Made by a program: the position numbers and the translations under genes. The notes under the pieces are model-generated. The model was not told where the DNA came from, did no database searches, and saw only the letters and a program-made list of their open reading frames with translations. From contig CAJTND010000002.1 of NCBI GenBank assembly GCA_910577995.1, forward strand, positions 159,586 through 188,300: a DNA stretch of 28,715 bases, given 5' to 3'. This document shows positions 6,946-15,199 of this stretch, in pieces. This DNA is from an uncultured Christensenella sp. (GTDB taxonomy: Bacteria; Bacillota; Clostridia; Christensenellales; Pumilibacteraceae). Each line of letters opens with the position of its first letter. The first letter of the stretch is position 1.

Positions 6946-8313
6946 ATGAACAAGGTCAACGGCATTAGGCGGCTTATAGCATCGGCGACGGTTTTATGTC
7001 TGTTTGTCATTGCAATGATGGGGATAACATTCCGTCCGTCGATTGCGGAAGGTGCGCGGACTATGAGCAATAAAAGCGTTTCGGCAAAAAGTGTTCGGAG
7101 CGACGAAACAGAAACTCAAACGGTGTTTTCATATAAGGATGTATTCGCAAGCTATTACCGTCAAGCAAAGGAAAGAATGGCTGACGGCGGTATAGAAATG
7201 CCGTATACCTTAGACGAGTTTTGCGACGGATACTATAAGCTCGGAATGGATATACAAGATTATACCGATTTTGTGGTAAACGGTGCGCATAATTACGCAT
7301 ATATAACCGAAAACGGTGTTTCTCCACAGTCTGCATCTTTGGAGGAGTCATATATTCTAAAAGGAAATGTAGAAAAACCTAGTTCATCTAATTTCGACCC
7401 TGACATAACTCCTGTGAGCGCATTTAAGAGAGGACTGAAATATAATGGAGATGTTTTTGATTATTCAAACATTAACGACGGGGATATAGTTATTGAAACG
7501 CATAATCCGTTGTTGGGGAATATGGGGCACGCTGCTTTTGTTTACAACGCGCACAAACAAGCGGAAATAGCCACCGGAACAAGAGGAACGTATATCCAAA
7601 CGATCGAGGCTGTATTGGACGGAGTGAAGTTTGGATTTCTAGACGACACGCGTATGGTCGATTTCGGAGTTGTCATCATTCGTTCGACGGTTGTCGGTGG
7701 CTTGGGAATGTTTCCTTTGGAAAAGCTGATAGAAAATGCAAAATACTTTATGTGGAAACAGTTGGGCAAACCATACAGCCTTCCTACGGGCAGTAGCGGC
7801 AGAGTAAATATGGATATAGACTCTACAAAATGGTATTGTACGGAGCTTGTATATGCCGCTTATGCTTACGGGATAATAAACCTCGATGCGATAAATGAAA
7901 ACGGTAATGTATGGGCATTTGATTTGATCAGGTCGGATTTAACAAAATTTGTTTCTGTTTCTGAATTTATAGATGTGGATTTATTTAGCGTTAGCGGAGG
8001 TGTTCGAATATTTAAGGTTTTTAACAATACAAATAGTACGATTACATTAAAATACAACACTAAATTGGCGTTTGTAGACGATGCAAAGAACTGGACGGAT
8101 AAATTAAAAGATATAACTACTGTAACTATAGAAGCAAATAAATCTGTGATAATTCCGATTTTACCTAATGTTTTAGCAGGAACAGCTGTTTTTTGCAGGG
8201 AGATCCGTGAAGGGAAGTCAATAACGAGATATATTACATATTGTACTGAAATCAATAGCTCAACTCTGAGAATGAAAATTTTCAAGAACATGGTAACAGA
8301 GGTAGAAGAATAA
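6946..8313 (+). CDS. Secreted YiiX-like permuted papain-fold (NlpC/P60 superfamily, C92-type) hydrolase
   Basis: The 455-residue protein has a positively charged start and a hydrophobic segment (about 8-28), a signal peptide or N-terminal anchor. A helical region (60-115) follows. The core shows the circularly permuted NlpC/P60 order: GDIVIE (179-184), GHAAFV (194-199, catalytic His195), QLGKPY (272-277) and WYCTELVYAAYA (297-308, nucleophile Cys298). These motifs resemble YiiX/YycO-type amidases or proteases acting on lipids, peptides or cell wall. A beta-rich C-terminal domain (about 350-455) is not recognised. The gene is clearly AT-richer than its neighbours. Its TAA overlaps the ABC gene start by one base (TAATG), so the two are made together. 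Fold and catalytic pair are fairly sure; the substrate is unknown. Confidence 0.78.
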   Translation: MNKVNGIRRLIASATVLCLFVIAMMGITFRPSIAEGARTMSNKSVSAKSVRSDETETQTVFSYKDVFASYYRQAKERMADGGIEMPYTLDEFCDGYYKLGMDIQDYTDFVVNGAHNYAYITENGVSPQSASLEESYILKGNVEKPSSSNFDPDITPVSAFKRGLKYNGDVFDYSNINDGDIVIETHNPLLGNMGHAAFVYNAHKQAEIATGTRGTYIQTIEAVLDGVKFGFLDDTRMVDFGVVIIRSTVVGGLGMFPLEKLIENAKYFMWKQLGKPYSLPTGSSGRVNMDIDSTKWYCTELVYAAYAYGIINLDAINENGNVWAFDLIRSDLTKFVSVSEFIDVDLFSVSGGVRIFKVFNNTNSTITLKYNTKLAFVDDAKNWTDKLKDITTVTIEANKSVIIPILPNVLAGTAVFCREIREGKSITRYITYCTEINSSTLRMKIFKNMVTEVEE

Positions 8314-10547
8314 TGTTACAAGTTATATCGCTTAGCAAAAAATATGCGGAAAAGAAGGGAAAGGAAGTAACCGCGCTTGACGGTGTGACCTTGGACTTGC
8401 CGGATAAGGGACTTGTTTTTATCACGGGCAAGAGCGGCAGCGGGAAGTCGACTTTTCTCAATCTGCTCGGCGGCTTGGACAGTCCGACGGAGGGAGAGAT
8501 AATAATAGACGGGCGGTCGAGCAAGGACTTTAAGGAGAAAGATTATTGCGCATACCGCAACGACTATGTCGGATTCGTGTTTCAGGAATATAACCTAATA
8601 AATCAGTATTCTGTGGGGGTGAACGTCGCGCTTGCCCTCGAACTGCACGGGAAGAGCAAGGAGCGCGAGCTTGTGGAGAAGACGCTCCGCAAGCTTGAAC
8701 TCGTCGACGGAGAAAAGACGCTGTACGACAGAGCGGTAAACACGCTCTCGGGCGGACAAAAACAGCGCGTCGCGATAGCTCGGGCGCTCGTGAAAGATCC
8801 CAAACTAATACTTGCGGACGAGCCGACGGGTGCGCTGGACAGCGAAACGGGCAAGACGCTTTATGAGCTGCTCAAAAAGTTATCCGAAGAAAAGCTCGTC
8901 GTGGTAATAACGCACGACAGAGAGTGCGCCGAGCAGTACGGCGACAGGATAATAGAACTGAAAGACGGCAAGATACTGTCGGATAGTGCGGAGCAGATCG
9001 CGGCGGTCGAGCAAAATGACAGCGCGGAGCGAGAGCGTGCGCCGCAAAAGACGGGACGGCTGCCGTTCAAGCGAATATTCACTATGGGGCTTAACGGGTT
9101 GAAGTTCAAAAAGCTTCGGCTCGCGTTTTCCGTCGTGCTTGCCGTGATAGCGTTTACGCTGTTCGGATTTGCCATAACTTCGGCTACGATAGATTATTTA
9201 GACGTGCAGTTAAATACCGCATACGAGCACAATGTAAAAATGGTCGTGCTACAATCTTTGGCTAAATCCAAATCAAAAACCATATATCACGGCGGTCAGT
9301 TCGACGGGCTGGTAATATATGGAAAAGGTGAATATGATGGTGAGGGTTTTAAAGAAGAACAGTTGGAAAGATTAAAAAAGCACTCATCTTTAATGCGAGT
9401 GTTTAACAATATTAGTCATACAGTAGCGAGTGACTATGAGTACCATGTAATCAATATAGATAATCTGACAAAAGAATTGAGATATAATAGATACGTGCAG
9501 TTATTTACTATTCACAATATTATTATACTCGATCCCGAAACAGGCGAAAAGGACGCATCGCTGAGTCCCGATCCGCGGCTTACTGTCGGTTGTCGCCTAC
9601 CGCAAAACGACAGTGAGATAGCGATAACAGATTATACGGCAGACATGTTTATGCGGCTCGGATATAAAGATGTTGATGGCGACGGCACTTATTACACAAT
9701 AAACAGTCCCGACGAGTTGATAGGCAGGACTATAAGCGGTTATTCGATATGCGGGGTCTACCAAACCGACGAAGATAAAAAGAAGTATCAAGATAAGTAC
9801 GATTACGATTATACCGGATCGATATACAGTAATACCCCCGGTGGTTTGCTATATGATCCATATTACGAAGGATGGAAAAACGGCTTTCATATGATGAATA
9901 GCGCGTTCATGCATAAAAGTATTTTGGAACATCCTAATCTCAGCTGGCAAAAAATAATAACACATCTTTTGTATAAACTCAGCGGAAGTAAGGCGAAAGA
10001 CAAAGCATTCTTTAATAGCTTAAAGACATATAAACATGTAGAGTATTTGGAAGAGCGGTCTTCCGAGTATGTGGATTGGACATATACATCAACTTTACAT
10101 ACGAGTTATTCTGGCTTTATAGAAAACAGTACTTTGGTTTCTTTGATCACAGACCCCAAAGCTATAACGGGCGCTATCGTAATAAGCGTTATATTTGCGG
10201 TGTTCAGTACATTGCTATTGATGAGTTTTCTGTTATTCGGGTTCGATGCGCGTAAGAAGGAGATAGGCGTACTGCGCGCCATGGGCGCGAGAAAAACAGA
10301 TATCTCGCTTATATGTCTTACCGAGGCTCTCTTGATAGCGGCGATAGATCTTTTGCTTTCGCTGTTATCTGTCGGGATCATCTGCGCTGTGCTAAATGCA
10401 AAAGTTTATGTCACGCTGTTCTTTATGGGCGCGATACCGATATTTACCATGATCGGACTTTGTGTAACTGCGGCGGTGTTGGCGTCTTTGCCGTCCCTTA
10501 AGATAACGAATAAAAAGCCCGTCGATATCATACGTGAAAACGGTTAG
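8313..10547 (+). CDS. ABC exporter with fused ATPase and FtsX/MacB-like permease
   Basis: The 744-residue protein begins with an ATPase of the LolD/MacB class: Walker A GKSGSGKST (39-47), Q-loop Gln91, signature LSGGQ (145-149), Walker B LILADEP (165-171) and H-loop His201. One membrane helix follows (about 271-290), then a large extracellular domain of about 320 residues, then three helices (about 615-730) around the FtsX-type loop RKKEIGVLRAMGARKTDI. This ATPase-permease layout occurs in mechanotransmission-type exporters for peptides, lipoproteins or antimicrobials. It is co-translated with the YiiX-like gene through TAATG, with AGAGGT about 9 bases upstream. Base composition changes inside the gene: the ATPase is GC-rich, much of the extracellular domain AT-rich. 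The cargo is unknown. Confidence 0.85.
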   Translation: MLQVISLSKKYAEKKGKEVTALDGVTLDLPDKGLVFITGKSGSGKSTFLNLLGGLDSPTEGEIIIDGRSSKDFKEKDYCAYRNDYVGFVFQEYNLINQYSVGVNVALALELHGKSKERELVEKTLRKLELVDGEKTLYDRAVNTLSGGQKQRVAIARALVKDPKLILADEPTGALDSETGKTLYELLKKLSEEKLVVVITHDRECAEQYGDRIIELKDGKILSDSAEQIAAVEQNDSAERERAPQKTGRLPFKRIFTMGLNGLKFKKLRLAFSVVLAVIAFTLFGFAITSATIDYLDVQLNTAYEHNVKMVVLQSLAKSKSKTIYHGGQFDGLVIYGKGEYDGEGFKEEQLERLKKHSSLMRVFNNISHTVASDYEYHVINIDNLTKELRYNRYVQLFTIHNIIILDPETGEKDASLSPDPRLTVGCRLPQNDSEIAITDYTADMFMRLGYKDVDGDGTYYTINSPDELIGRTISGYSICGVYQTDEDKKKYQDKYDYDYTGSIYSNTPGGLLYDPYYEGWKNGFHMMNSAFMHKSILEHPNLSWQKIITHLLYKLSGSKAKDKAFFNSLKTYKHVEYLEERSSEYVDWTYTSTLHTSYSGFIENSTLVSLITDPKAITGAIVISVIFAVFSTLLLMSFLLFGFDARKKEIGVLRAMGARKTDISLICLTEALLIAAIDLLLSLLSVGIICAVLNAKVYVTLFFMGAIPIFTMIGLCVTAAVLASLPSLKITNKKPVDIIRENG

Positions 10548-10567
10548 CTCTACGAATTTCAGCTAGC

Positions 10568-11425
10568 TTAATTGCTACGCTTAAAGGTCTTTAAGCCGCT
10601 TTTTACTATCTTCGCGTCAAACTTTAAGTCGTAGTATATCTCGCCGTCGAGTTGGAGCGGGGCGGGCGTTTCGATATACACTTGCTCGCACACTACGTGG
10701 TGAGTATACGGCTTGTTCATATGCTTGCCCTTGACGAACTTGGGCATAACGAATACCGTCGGCGTGTGCTTGGGCTTTTCCATTATTATAAGGTCGAGCT
10801 TGCCGTCGTCGGCGAGCGATATCGGCGAAAGCCTTATGCCGTTGCCTATCTGCGAGCCGTTGCATACGCCTGCCATGATGCAGTCGTAGGCGAGTGTTTC
10901 GCCGTTGACGGTCGCTTTGACGGAGTAGGGTTTATAGCTCAAAAGACAGCGGAACAGCGACGCGACGTAAGACAGCTTGTTGCCCGACCGTGCGGTTTTG
11001 AGCAAAACTTCGACGTCCAGCCCCGTTCCCGCCACGTTGATACAGCGTCTGTCGGATACGTCGATATAGTCGAGCTCCGCGGGCTCGCCGCGAATGACGT
11101 CCTCTATCGCTTCGATAGGGTCGAGCGATGCCGCGCCCGTGCCTTTTGCAAAGTCGTTGCCGCGTCCTGCGGGGACGAGCCCGAGCCGCGAGCGCGTAAA
11201 GTCTATGCCGTTGAGCACCTCGTGGAACGTGCCGTCGCCGCCGAGCGCTACTACTGTTTGCGCGCCTTCCGCGCACAGCCGTTTCACGAGCTGTTCCGCA
11301 TGTCCTTTGGCGGCGGTCTCGTGGACGTTGTATTCGACAGCGCGTTCGTCGAGATACGCGGTTATCGCGTCGACGCATTTTTTGCCGTTGCCCTTGCCGC
11401 TATTGAGGTTTGCTATTATCTCCAC
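10568..11425 (-). CDS. Diacylglycerol kinase family lipid kinase (DagK/YegS-like)
   Basis: The catalytic domain belongs to the soluble lipid kinase family (DgkB/YegS). Visible elements are the N-terminal ANLNSGKG nucleotide-binding turn, the hallmark GGDGTFHEV, LGLVPAGRGNDFAKG and a C-terminal LQLDGE with a Glu typical of the active site. Members phosphorylate diacylglycerol or related lipids, recycling lipid from teichoic-acid-type polymers. The length is 285 residues from GTG 11425, chosen because GGAGG lies nine bases upstream. The ATG at 11434 is directly adjacent to GGAGG and therefore less likely. The gene overlaps the end of the Fic-like gene by about 26 bases. It converges on the ABC gene with only 20 bases between the stops and no clear terminator. 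Confidence 0.88.
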   Translation of the reverse strand: MEIIANLNSGKGNGKKCVDAITAYLDERAVEYNVHETAAKGHAEQLVKRLCAEGAQTVVALGGDGTFHEVLNGIDFTRSRLGLVPAGRGNDFAKGTGAASLDPIEAIEDVIRGEPAELDYIDVSDRRCINVAGTGLDVEVLLKTARSGNKLSYVASLFRCLLSYKPYSVKATVNGETLAYDCIMAGVCNGSQIGNGIRLSPISLADDGKLDLIIMEKPKHTPTVFVMPKFVKGKHMNKPYTHHVVCEQVYIETPAPLQLDGEIYYDLKFDAKIVKSGLKTFKRSN

Positions 11426-12473
11426 AACGGTCATCCTCCGTTTTTTTGTCGGGTGTTTTTGTCTTTGGTTTTGCTTGCCGCGGCGGACGCGCTGGCTTTT
11501 GCCTGCCGGGTTTTTCGGCTCTGCGGGCGGGCGGTTTCGAGCCGCTCGCCGTCATGAGCTCGGTAAGCTGTTCGTTGAGCTTGGTTATCTTTTGTTGAAG
11601 CTTTATCGCGCGTTTGAGCACGTCGACGGGCTTATCGTCGTCGTTGTCTTTTTTGCCGTTCTGCGCCGCCGCTTTTATCTCGCTCATCTCCGAGCTTTGC
11701 GGTGCGGGGCGTTTTTCGCCGCGCGGTTTGTTAAGCTCGCGCCGTGTCTGCGGCACGGACTTTTGCGGCTCTACAGTAGTATGCTCGTAGGATAGGCATT
11801 TCATAAAGAGCTTGTACATGGGCGTGACGTCGTCGTAACGGAACGCCGCCGTTTCCGCGGCGCGTATCTCCGTCGCGGGCGTGCGGTAATAGCAGAGCGA
11901 AAAACCGCGCGCTTTGCAAAATGCGGTGACGAACAGTCGCACCGTAAAGTCCGAGCCGCGCTCGAACGGACGCATTATGACGAGCTCGCGCATATAATGT
12001 GTTATGTAGCCTGCGAAATCCTCTTTACCGATGGCGGGGGAGCGTTCTATCCCGTTCATTTTGGCAATGACCGATCTGAGCGAGCCCTGTATATATTTGG
12101 GGTCGGTATGCTCGCAGCCGTCGGCGGAATATTCCGCGGCGCGCGGCTTGCCCGCTTCGTCGTCGAGATCGCCGCACACTGTTTTGTGCAGCATCATAAG
12201 CGATGCCGAGGTCACGGGATCGGGCAGTCCGATACGCAACGCTTCGAGCGCGCGGAAAAACGCTATCGTGCAAAACGCGCGGATAAAAGCGGCGGAGTCC
12301 TGCGCGAGCGTGCGCGCGTGCTTTATTTTGGGCGCGAGGTATTTATCGCAATCGAGTTTACCGAGCAGCATGAGCAGTCCGTCCGATTCGGCGGACGGCG
12401 GCAACTTTATCCCGTCCGCGTAGAGCGCGGACTTGACAGAGCGCACTATTCGGTTTGCCTCGTGCAATTCCAT
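11400..12473 (-). CDS. Degenerate Fic-domain protein with basic proline-rich tail
   Basis: The 357-residue protein has a central Fic-like helical region: the segment HKTVCGDLDDEAGKPR (96-111) matches the Fic family alpha-helix and AGK(x)R turn. RPFERGSDFTVR (168-179) aligns to the active motif HPFxxGNGRxxR. His is replaced by Arg, Asn by Ser, Gly by Asp and the first Arg by Phe; the last Arg is kept. AMP transfer by the normal mechanism is therefore unlikely. After the domain come a probable coiled coil (about 283-307) and a Lys/Pro/Arg-rich tail (310-357), which could bind nucleic acid or acidic partners. The start ATG 12473 lies seven bases after a TATAAT box and has no ribosome binding site. 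The family assignment rests on motif spacing only. Confidence 0.65.
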   Translation of the reverse strand: MELHEANRIVRSVKSALYADGIKLPPSAESDGLLMLLGKLDCDKYLAPKIKHARTLAQDSAAFIRAFCTIAFFRALEALRIGLPDPVTSASLMMLHKTVCGDLDDEAGKPRAAEYSADGCEHTDPKYIQGSLRSVIAKMNGIERSPAIGKEDFAGYITHYMRELVIMRPFERGSDFTVRLFVTAFCKARGFSLCYYRTPATEIRAAETAAFRYDDVTPMYKLFMKCLSYEHTTVEPQKSVPQTRRELNKPRGEKRPAPQSSEMSEIKAAAQNGKKDNDDDKPVDVLKRAIKLQQKITKLNEQLTELMTASGSKPPARRAEKPGRQKPARPPRQAKPKTKTPDKKTEDDRCGDNSKPQ

Positions 12474-12480
12474 AGCTTAG

Positions 12481-12509
12481 ATTATATCATACGCGTCGGC
12501 GTTTTGCAA
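12481..12509 (-). promoter_or_regulatory. Promoter of the Fic-like gene, very close to the start codon
   Basis: On the minus strand: -35 TTGCAA (12504-12509), 17-base spacer, and a perfect extended -10 TGATATAAT (12481-12489). Seven bases later comes ATG 12473, so the transcript is predicted to begin within two bases of the start codon. Confidence 0.65.
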
Positions 12510-12578
12510 TATTTTCGTGCAGTTAGTCAAAAAAGATTGAAATTTGCGAAAGCCCGCGTATTTTGTTGCGCAAAAGAA

Positions 12579-12607
12579 TTGAAAAAAAATCTAAAACGGA
12601 GTACAAT
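12579..12607 (+). promoter_or_regulatory. Promoter of murB, overlapping the translation start region
   Basis: -35 TTGAAA (12579-12584), 17-base spacer, -10 TACAAT (12602-12607), five bases before ATG 12613. A second, weaker candidate lies upstream (TTGAAA 12537-12542, 16 bases, TATTTT 12559-12564). The second would give a leader containing GGAG (12598-12601), 11 bases before the ATG. Confidence 0.6.
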
Positions 12608-12612
12608 ATATA

Positions 12613-13422
12613 ATGGATAGTTTAAGCCGTTATACGACGTTCGGCATAGGCGGCGCGGCGCGGCATATCGCCGTAGCGCGATCGCGCGGCGAACTCATCG
12701 ATGCGGACGGGCTTATACTCGGCGGCGGTTCGAACGTGCTCGTGTCCGACGGCGGCTATGACGGCTCCGTCGTTATCAACAGATACGAGAGCATCGAGCT
12801 AAGCGGCTCGGAGGCGATAGTCGGCTCGGGAACGCGGCTTCCGTACCTCGCGCGGTTTCTTGCGGAGCGCGGGCTCGGTGGGCTCGAGTGGGCGGAGGGC
12901 ATACCCGGTACCGTCGGCGGCGCGGTGGCGATGAACGCGGGCGCGTTCGGCTCGTGCGTGGCGGACCGCATACTGTATGCGGACGTATTGCGCGGCGGCG
13001 AGCTGCTGCGCATACCGCGCGACGGCTTGCGGCTCGGTTACAGGCGCAGCGCTATCGGCGACGGCGACGTCGTGATAGCCGCGGCGTTTGCGCTCGGCTC
13101 GGCCGACCCTTCGGCGAGCATCGGGCTTTGCGACGGTTATGCGGCGATACGTCGGGCAAAGCAGCCGCGAGGCAGGAGCGCGGGCTCGGTATTCAAAAAC
13201 CCCGATGGGATGTCGATAGCCAAGCTTATCGACGAAGCGGGGCTAAAAGGCTATACCGTCGGCGGCGCGCGGATCTCGGACGCGCATGCCAACGTTATAA
13301 TCAATACGGGCGGCGCGACGGCTCGCGACGTTACGGACATAATACACACCGTCAAGGCGGCTATGTCGGAGATAGGCGTTGCGGCGGAGGAAGAGATAGT
13401 TTACATCGGAGATTTCGGTTGA
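12613..13422 (+). CDS. murB: UDP-N-acetylenolpyruvoylglucosamine reductase
   Basis: MurB is the flavoenzyme that reduces enolpyruvyl-UDP-GlcNAc to UDP-MurNAc in peptidoglycan synthesis. FAD-binding signatures are TTFGIGG (8-14), LGGGSNVLVSD (36-46) and the long GIPGTVGGAVAMNAGA (96-111). The catalytic serine sits in GSVFKNP (Ser192), GYRRS is at 142-146 and the late acidic residue is in EEEIVYIG (259-266). At 269 residues it is shorter than most type II MurB proteins (about 300), mainly because the N-terminus begins right before the FAD domain. The PHP gene starts within its stop codon (TGATG), the first of several tight overlaps through whiA. Confidence 0.94.
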   Translation: MDSLSRYTTFGIGGAARHIAVARSRGELIDADGLILGGGSNVLVSDGGYDGSVVINRYESIELSGSEAIVGSGTRLPYLARFLAERGLGGLEWAEGIPGTVGGAVAMNAGAFGSCVADRILYADVLRGGELLRIPRDGLRLGYRRSAIGDGDVVIAAAFALGSADPSASIGLCDGYAAIRRAKQPRGRSAGSVFKNPDGMSIAKLIDEAGLKGYTVGGARISDAHANVIINTGGATARDVTDIIHTVKAAMSEIGVAAEEEIVYIGDFG

Positions 13423-14210
13423 TGGCATTTTTCGGAGATTACCATACGCATACGACTTACAGTCACGGCAAGGGCAGTGTCGCGGACAACGCGCGCGCCG
13501 CCGCCGCTGTCGGATTGAAGGAAATAGCTATAACCGATCACGGGCTAAGGCATATCATGTTCGGTATCAAGCGCAGAGAGCTCGACGCGCTCCGCGCCGA
13601 TTGCGCGCGCGCGACGGCGGAAACGGGCGTCAAGGTGTACGCCGGCATAGAAAACAACTTCAATTCGTTCAGCGGTCTGCTCGACGCGCGTCCCGAAGAT
13701 CTCGAGCGTCTGGATATCATACAGGGCGGATTTCATAAGGCGGTATATGCGTATTCTTTCGGCGAGCAGTTCTCCTTTCAACTGCGCAACCTCGTGCGCG
13801 GCGCGAAGGCTTCCCAAAAACTGATAGTCAAAAATACCGACGCTTACCTCAAACTGATAGACAACTACGAGCTCGATTTTATAGGACATCTCAACCGCGA
13901 TATCAAAGCCGACGCGCTTACAGTCGCGCGGTACGCAAAGCAAAAGGGGACGTATATCGAGCTTAACAGCAAGCGCATGACGCTTACCGATGCGGAGCTC
14001 GAGAAGATGGCGGAGGAGGGCGTGGAGTTCGTCTGCAATTCCGACGCGCACAGCCCGTCGCGCGTCGGCGATATGTCGGCGGCGGTCGCCGCGATAGAGC
14101 GACTGCACATACCGTACTCGCTGATAGCGAATTGGGAGCGGTTTCCGTCGTTCCGTTCGCACAACTACCGCCGCGCGTCCGGTCGCGGCACGGAGAACGC
14201 CGATGCCTAA
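13422..14210 (+). CDS. PHP-domain metal-dependent phosphoesterase
   Basis: The 262-residue PHP-fold hydrolase is related to histidinol phosphatase and YcdX-like enzymes. Metal-binding motifs are visible in order: DYHTHTTYSHG (6-16), ITDHG (about 37-41), an internal Glu in AGIENN, FIGHLNRD and NSDAHSP near the C-terminus. These supply the His/Asp ligands of a trinuclear metal site. The frame is open far upstream inside murB, but ATG 13422 is the correct start because it overlaps the murB stop by one base. A PHP gene at this place, between murB and whiA, is common in Clostridia. The natural substrate is unknown; a role linked to the cell wall or nucleotide pool would be a guess. Confidence 0.9.
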   Translation: MAFFGDYHTHTTYSHGKGSVADNARAAAAVGLKEIAITDHGLRHIMFGIKRRELDALRADCARATAETGVKVYAGIENNFNSFSGLLDARPEDLERLDIIQGGFHKAVYAYSFGEQFSFQLRNLVRGAKASQKLIVKNTDAYLKLIDNYELDFIGHLNRDIKADALTVARYAKQKGTYIELNSKRMTLTDAELEKMAEEGVEFVCNSDAHSPSRVGDMSAAVAAIERLHIPYSLIANWERFPSFRSHNYRRASGRGTENADA

Positions 14211-15183
14211 GATAAGCGGGCTCGACGTTAAACGCGAGATAATAGAAAAGCGCCCGAGAGACGGCGAACGGCTCGCTTTGCTGTCGGGCTTTACGCGCGT
14301 TGCGTTTTCGCTGTTCAAGCGCGGCGGCTCGATCGACCTTTGGCTCGACTGTCAGTCCGCGCCCGTGCGCGAGTATATCGCGTCGCTCATGATGGAGCAG
14401 TTCAAGATAACGCCCATACCGAGCAGTGCGGTTTTGCCAACGGGGATCGTCGGCGACGGCGCGGAGGTCGACAGAACGCTGACGGACAAGCTCGTTTTCG
14501 CCGACTGCGAAAAACTGTTGAAAGCGCTGTATGTGATAAAGCAAGACGGGAGCTTGTTCGACGTCGGCGGCATAGACGAACGCTTTTTCTCCGACGCCGC
14601 TTGGTACGCGCGCGGCGTGTTCCTCGGCTCGGGCAGTCTGTCAGTGCCCAATGCGGACAGCGCCATGGACAAAAAGAGCGTCGGCTACCATCTTGAATTT
14701 TCTTTGCCGAGCGGCTTGGAGCAGGACTTTATGCGCCTGCTCGGACGCTACGGCATCGCCGCGCACGAGGCGTTGCGCGCGGACAAGCACGTGGTGTACA
14801 TCAAGGACGGCGAGAGCGTCAGCGACGGGCTTGCTCTGCTCGGCGCGGAAAAGGCGGTGCTCGGGCTAAACGACGCGATAGCGGCGTTTGCCGTCAAGAA
14901 AGACGTCAACCGCATAGTCAACTGCGAGCTCGCCAACCTCGGACGGACAGTTGAAGCGGCAGTCGGCGTTACGGACGCGATAGAGATAATAGAAAAACGC
15001 GACGGGCTGGATGTGCTCGACGGCAAGCTGAGGGCGGCGGCGGACGCGCGCATCAAGTATCCGCAAATGCCGATAGGCAGGCTCGCCGCCGAGCTCGGGA
15101 TATCCAAGTCGGGGCTTAAACACAGGTTCGATAAGATAATAGAGATAGCCGCGCACGGCGCGGCTAGGCAAGGTCGACGTTGA
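14203..15183 (+). CDS. whiA: DNA-binding protein WhiA
   Basis: WhiA is a conserved Gram-positive protein with an N-terminal LAGLIDADG-nuclease-like fold that has lost nuclease activity and a C-terminal helix-turn-helix. It is tied to sporulation in Streptomyces and to cell division and chromosome segregation in Bacillus. Recognised segments are ARGVFLGSGSLSVP (start of the homing-endonuclease-like part), YHLEFSLPSG, the linker NRIVNCELANLGRT (highly conserved) and the HTH ending SKSGLKHRF. The 326-residue length is normal. It overlaps the PHP gene by 8 bases. The usual upstream partners rapZ and yvcK are absent. dnaE follows after 16 bases. Confidence 0.94.
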   Translation: MPKISGLDVKREIIEKRPRDGERLALLSGFTRVAFSLFKRGGSIDLWLDCQSAPVREYIASLMMEQFKITPIPSSAVLPTGIVGDGAEVDRTLTDKLVFADCEKLLKALYVIKQDGSLFDVGGIDERFFSDAAWYARGVFLGSGSLSVPNADSAMDKKSVGYHLEFSLPSGLEQDFMRLLGRYGIAAHEALRADKHVVYIKDGESVSDGLALLGAEKAVLGLNDAIAAFAVKKDVNRIVNCELANLGRTVEAAVGVTDAIEIIEKRDGLDVLDGKLRAAADARIKYPQMPIGRLAAELGISKSGLKHRFDKIIEIAAHGAARQGRR

Positions 15184-15199
15184 AAGTAAAGGAGAAGAA

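Noticed and set aside
10548..10567. A terminator between the ABC exporter and the lipid kinase gene
   Set aside because: Only a weak five-base pairing (TAGCT/AGCTA) is present and no T run follows; not enough to call.
12888..13421. Upstream extension of the PHP gene inside murB
   Set aside because: The extension is arginine-rich out-of-frame murB sequence; the ATG at 13422 overlapping the murB stop is the natural start.
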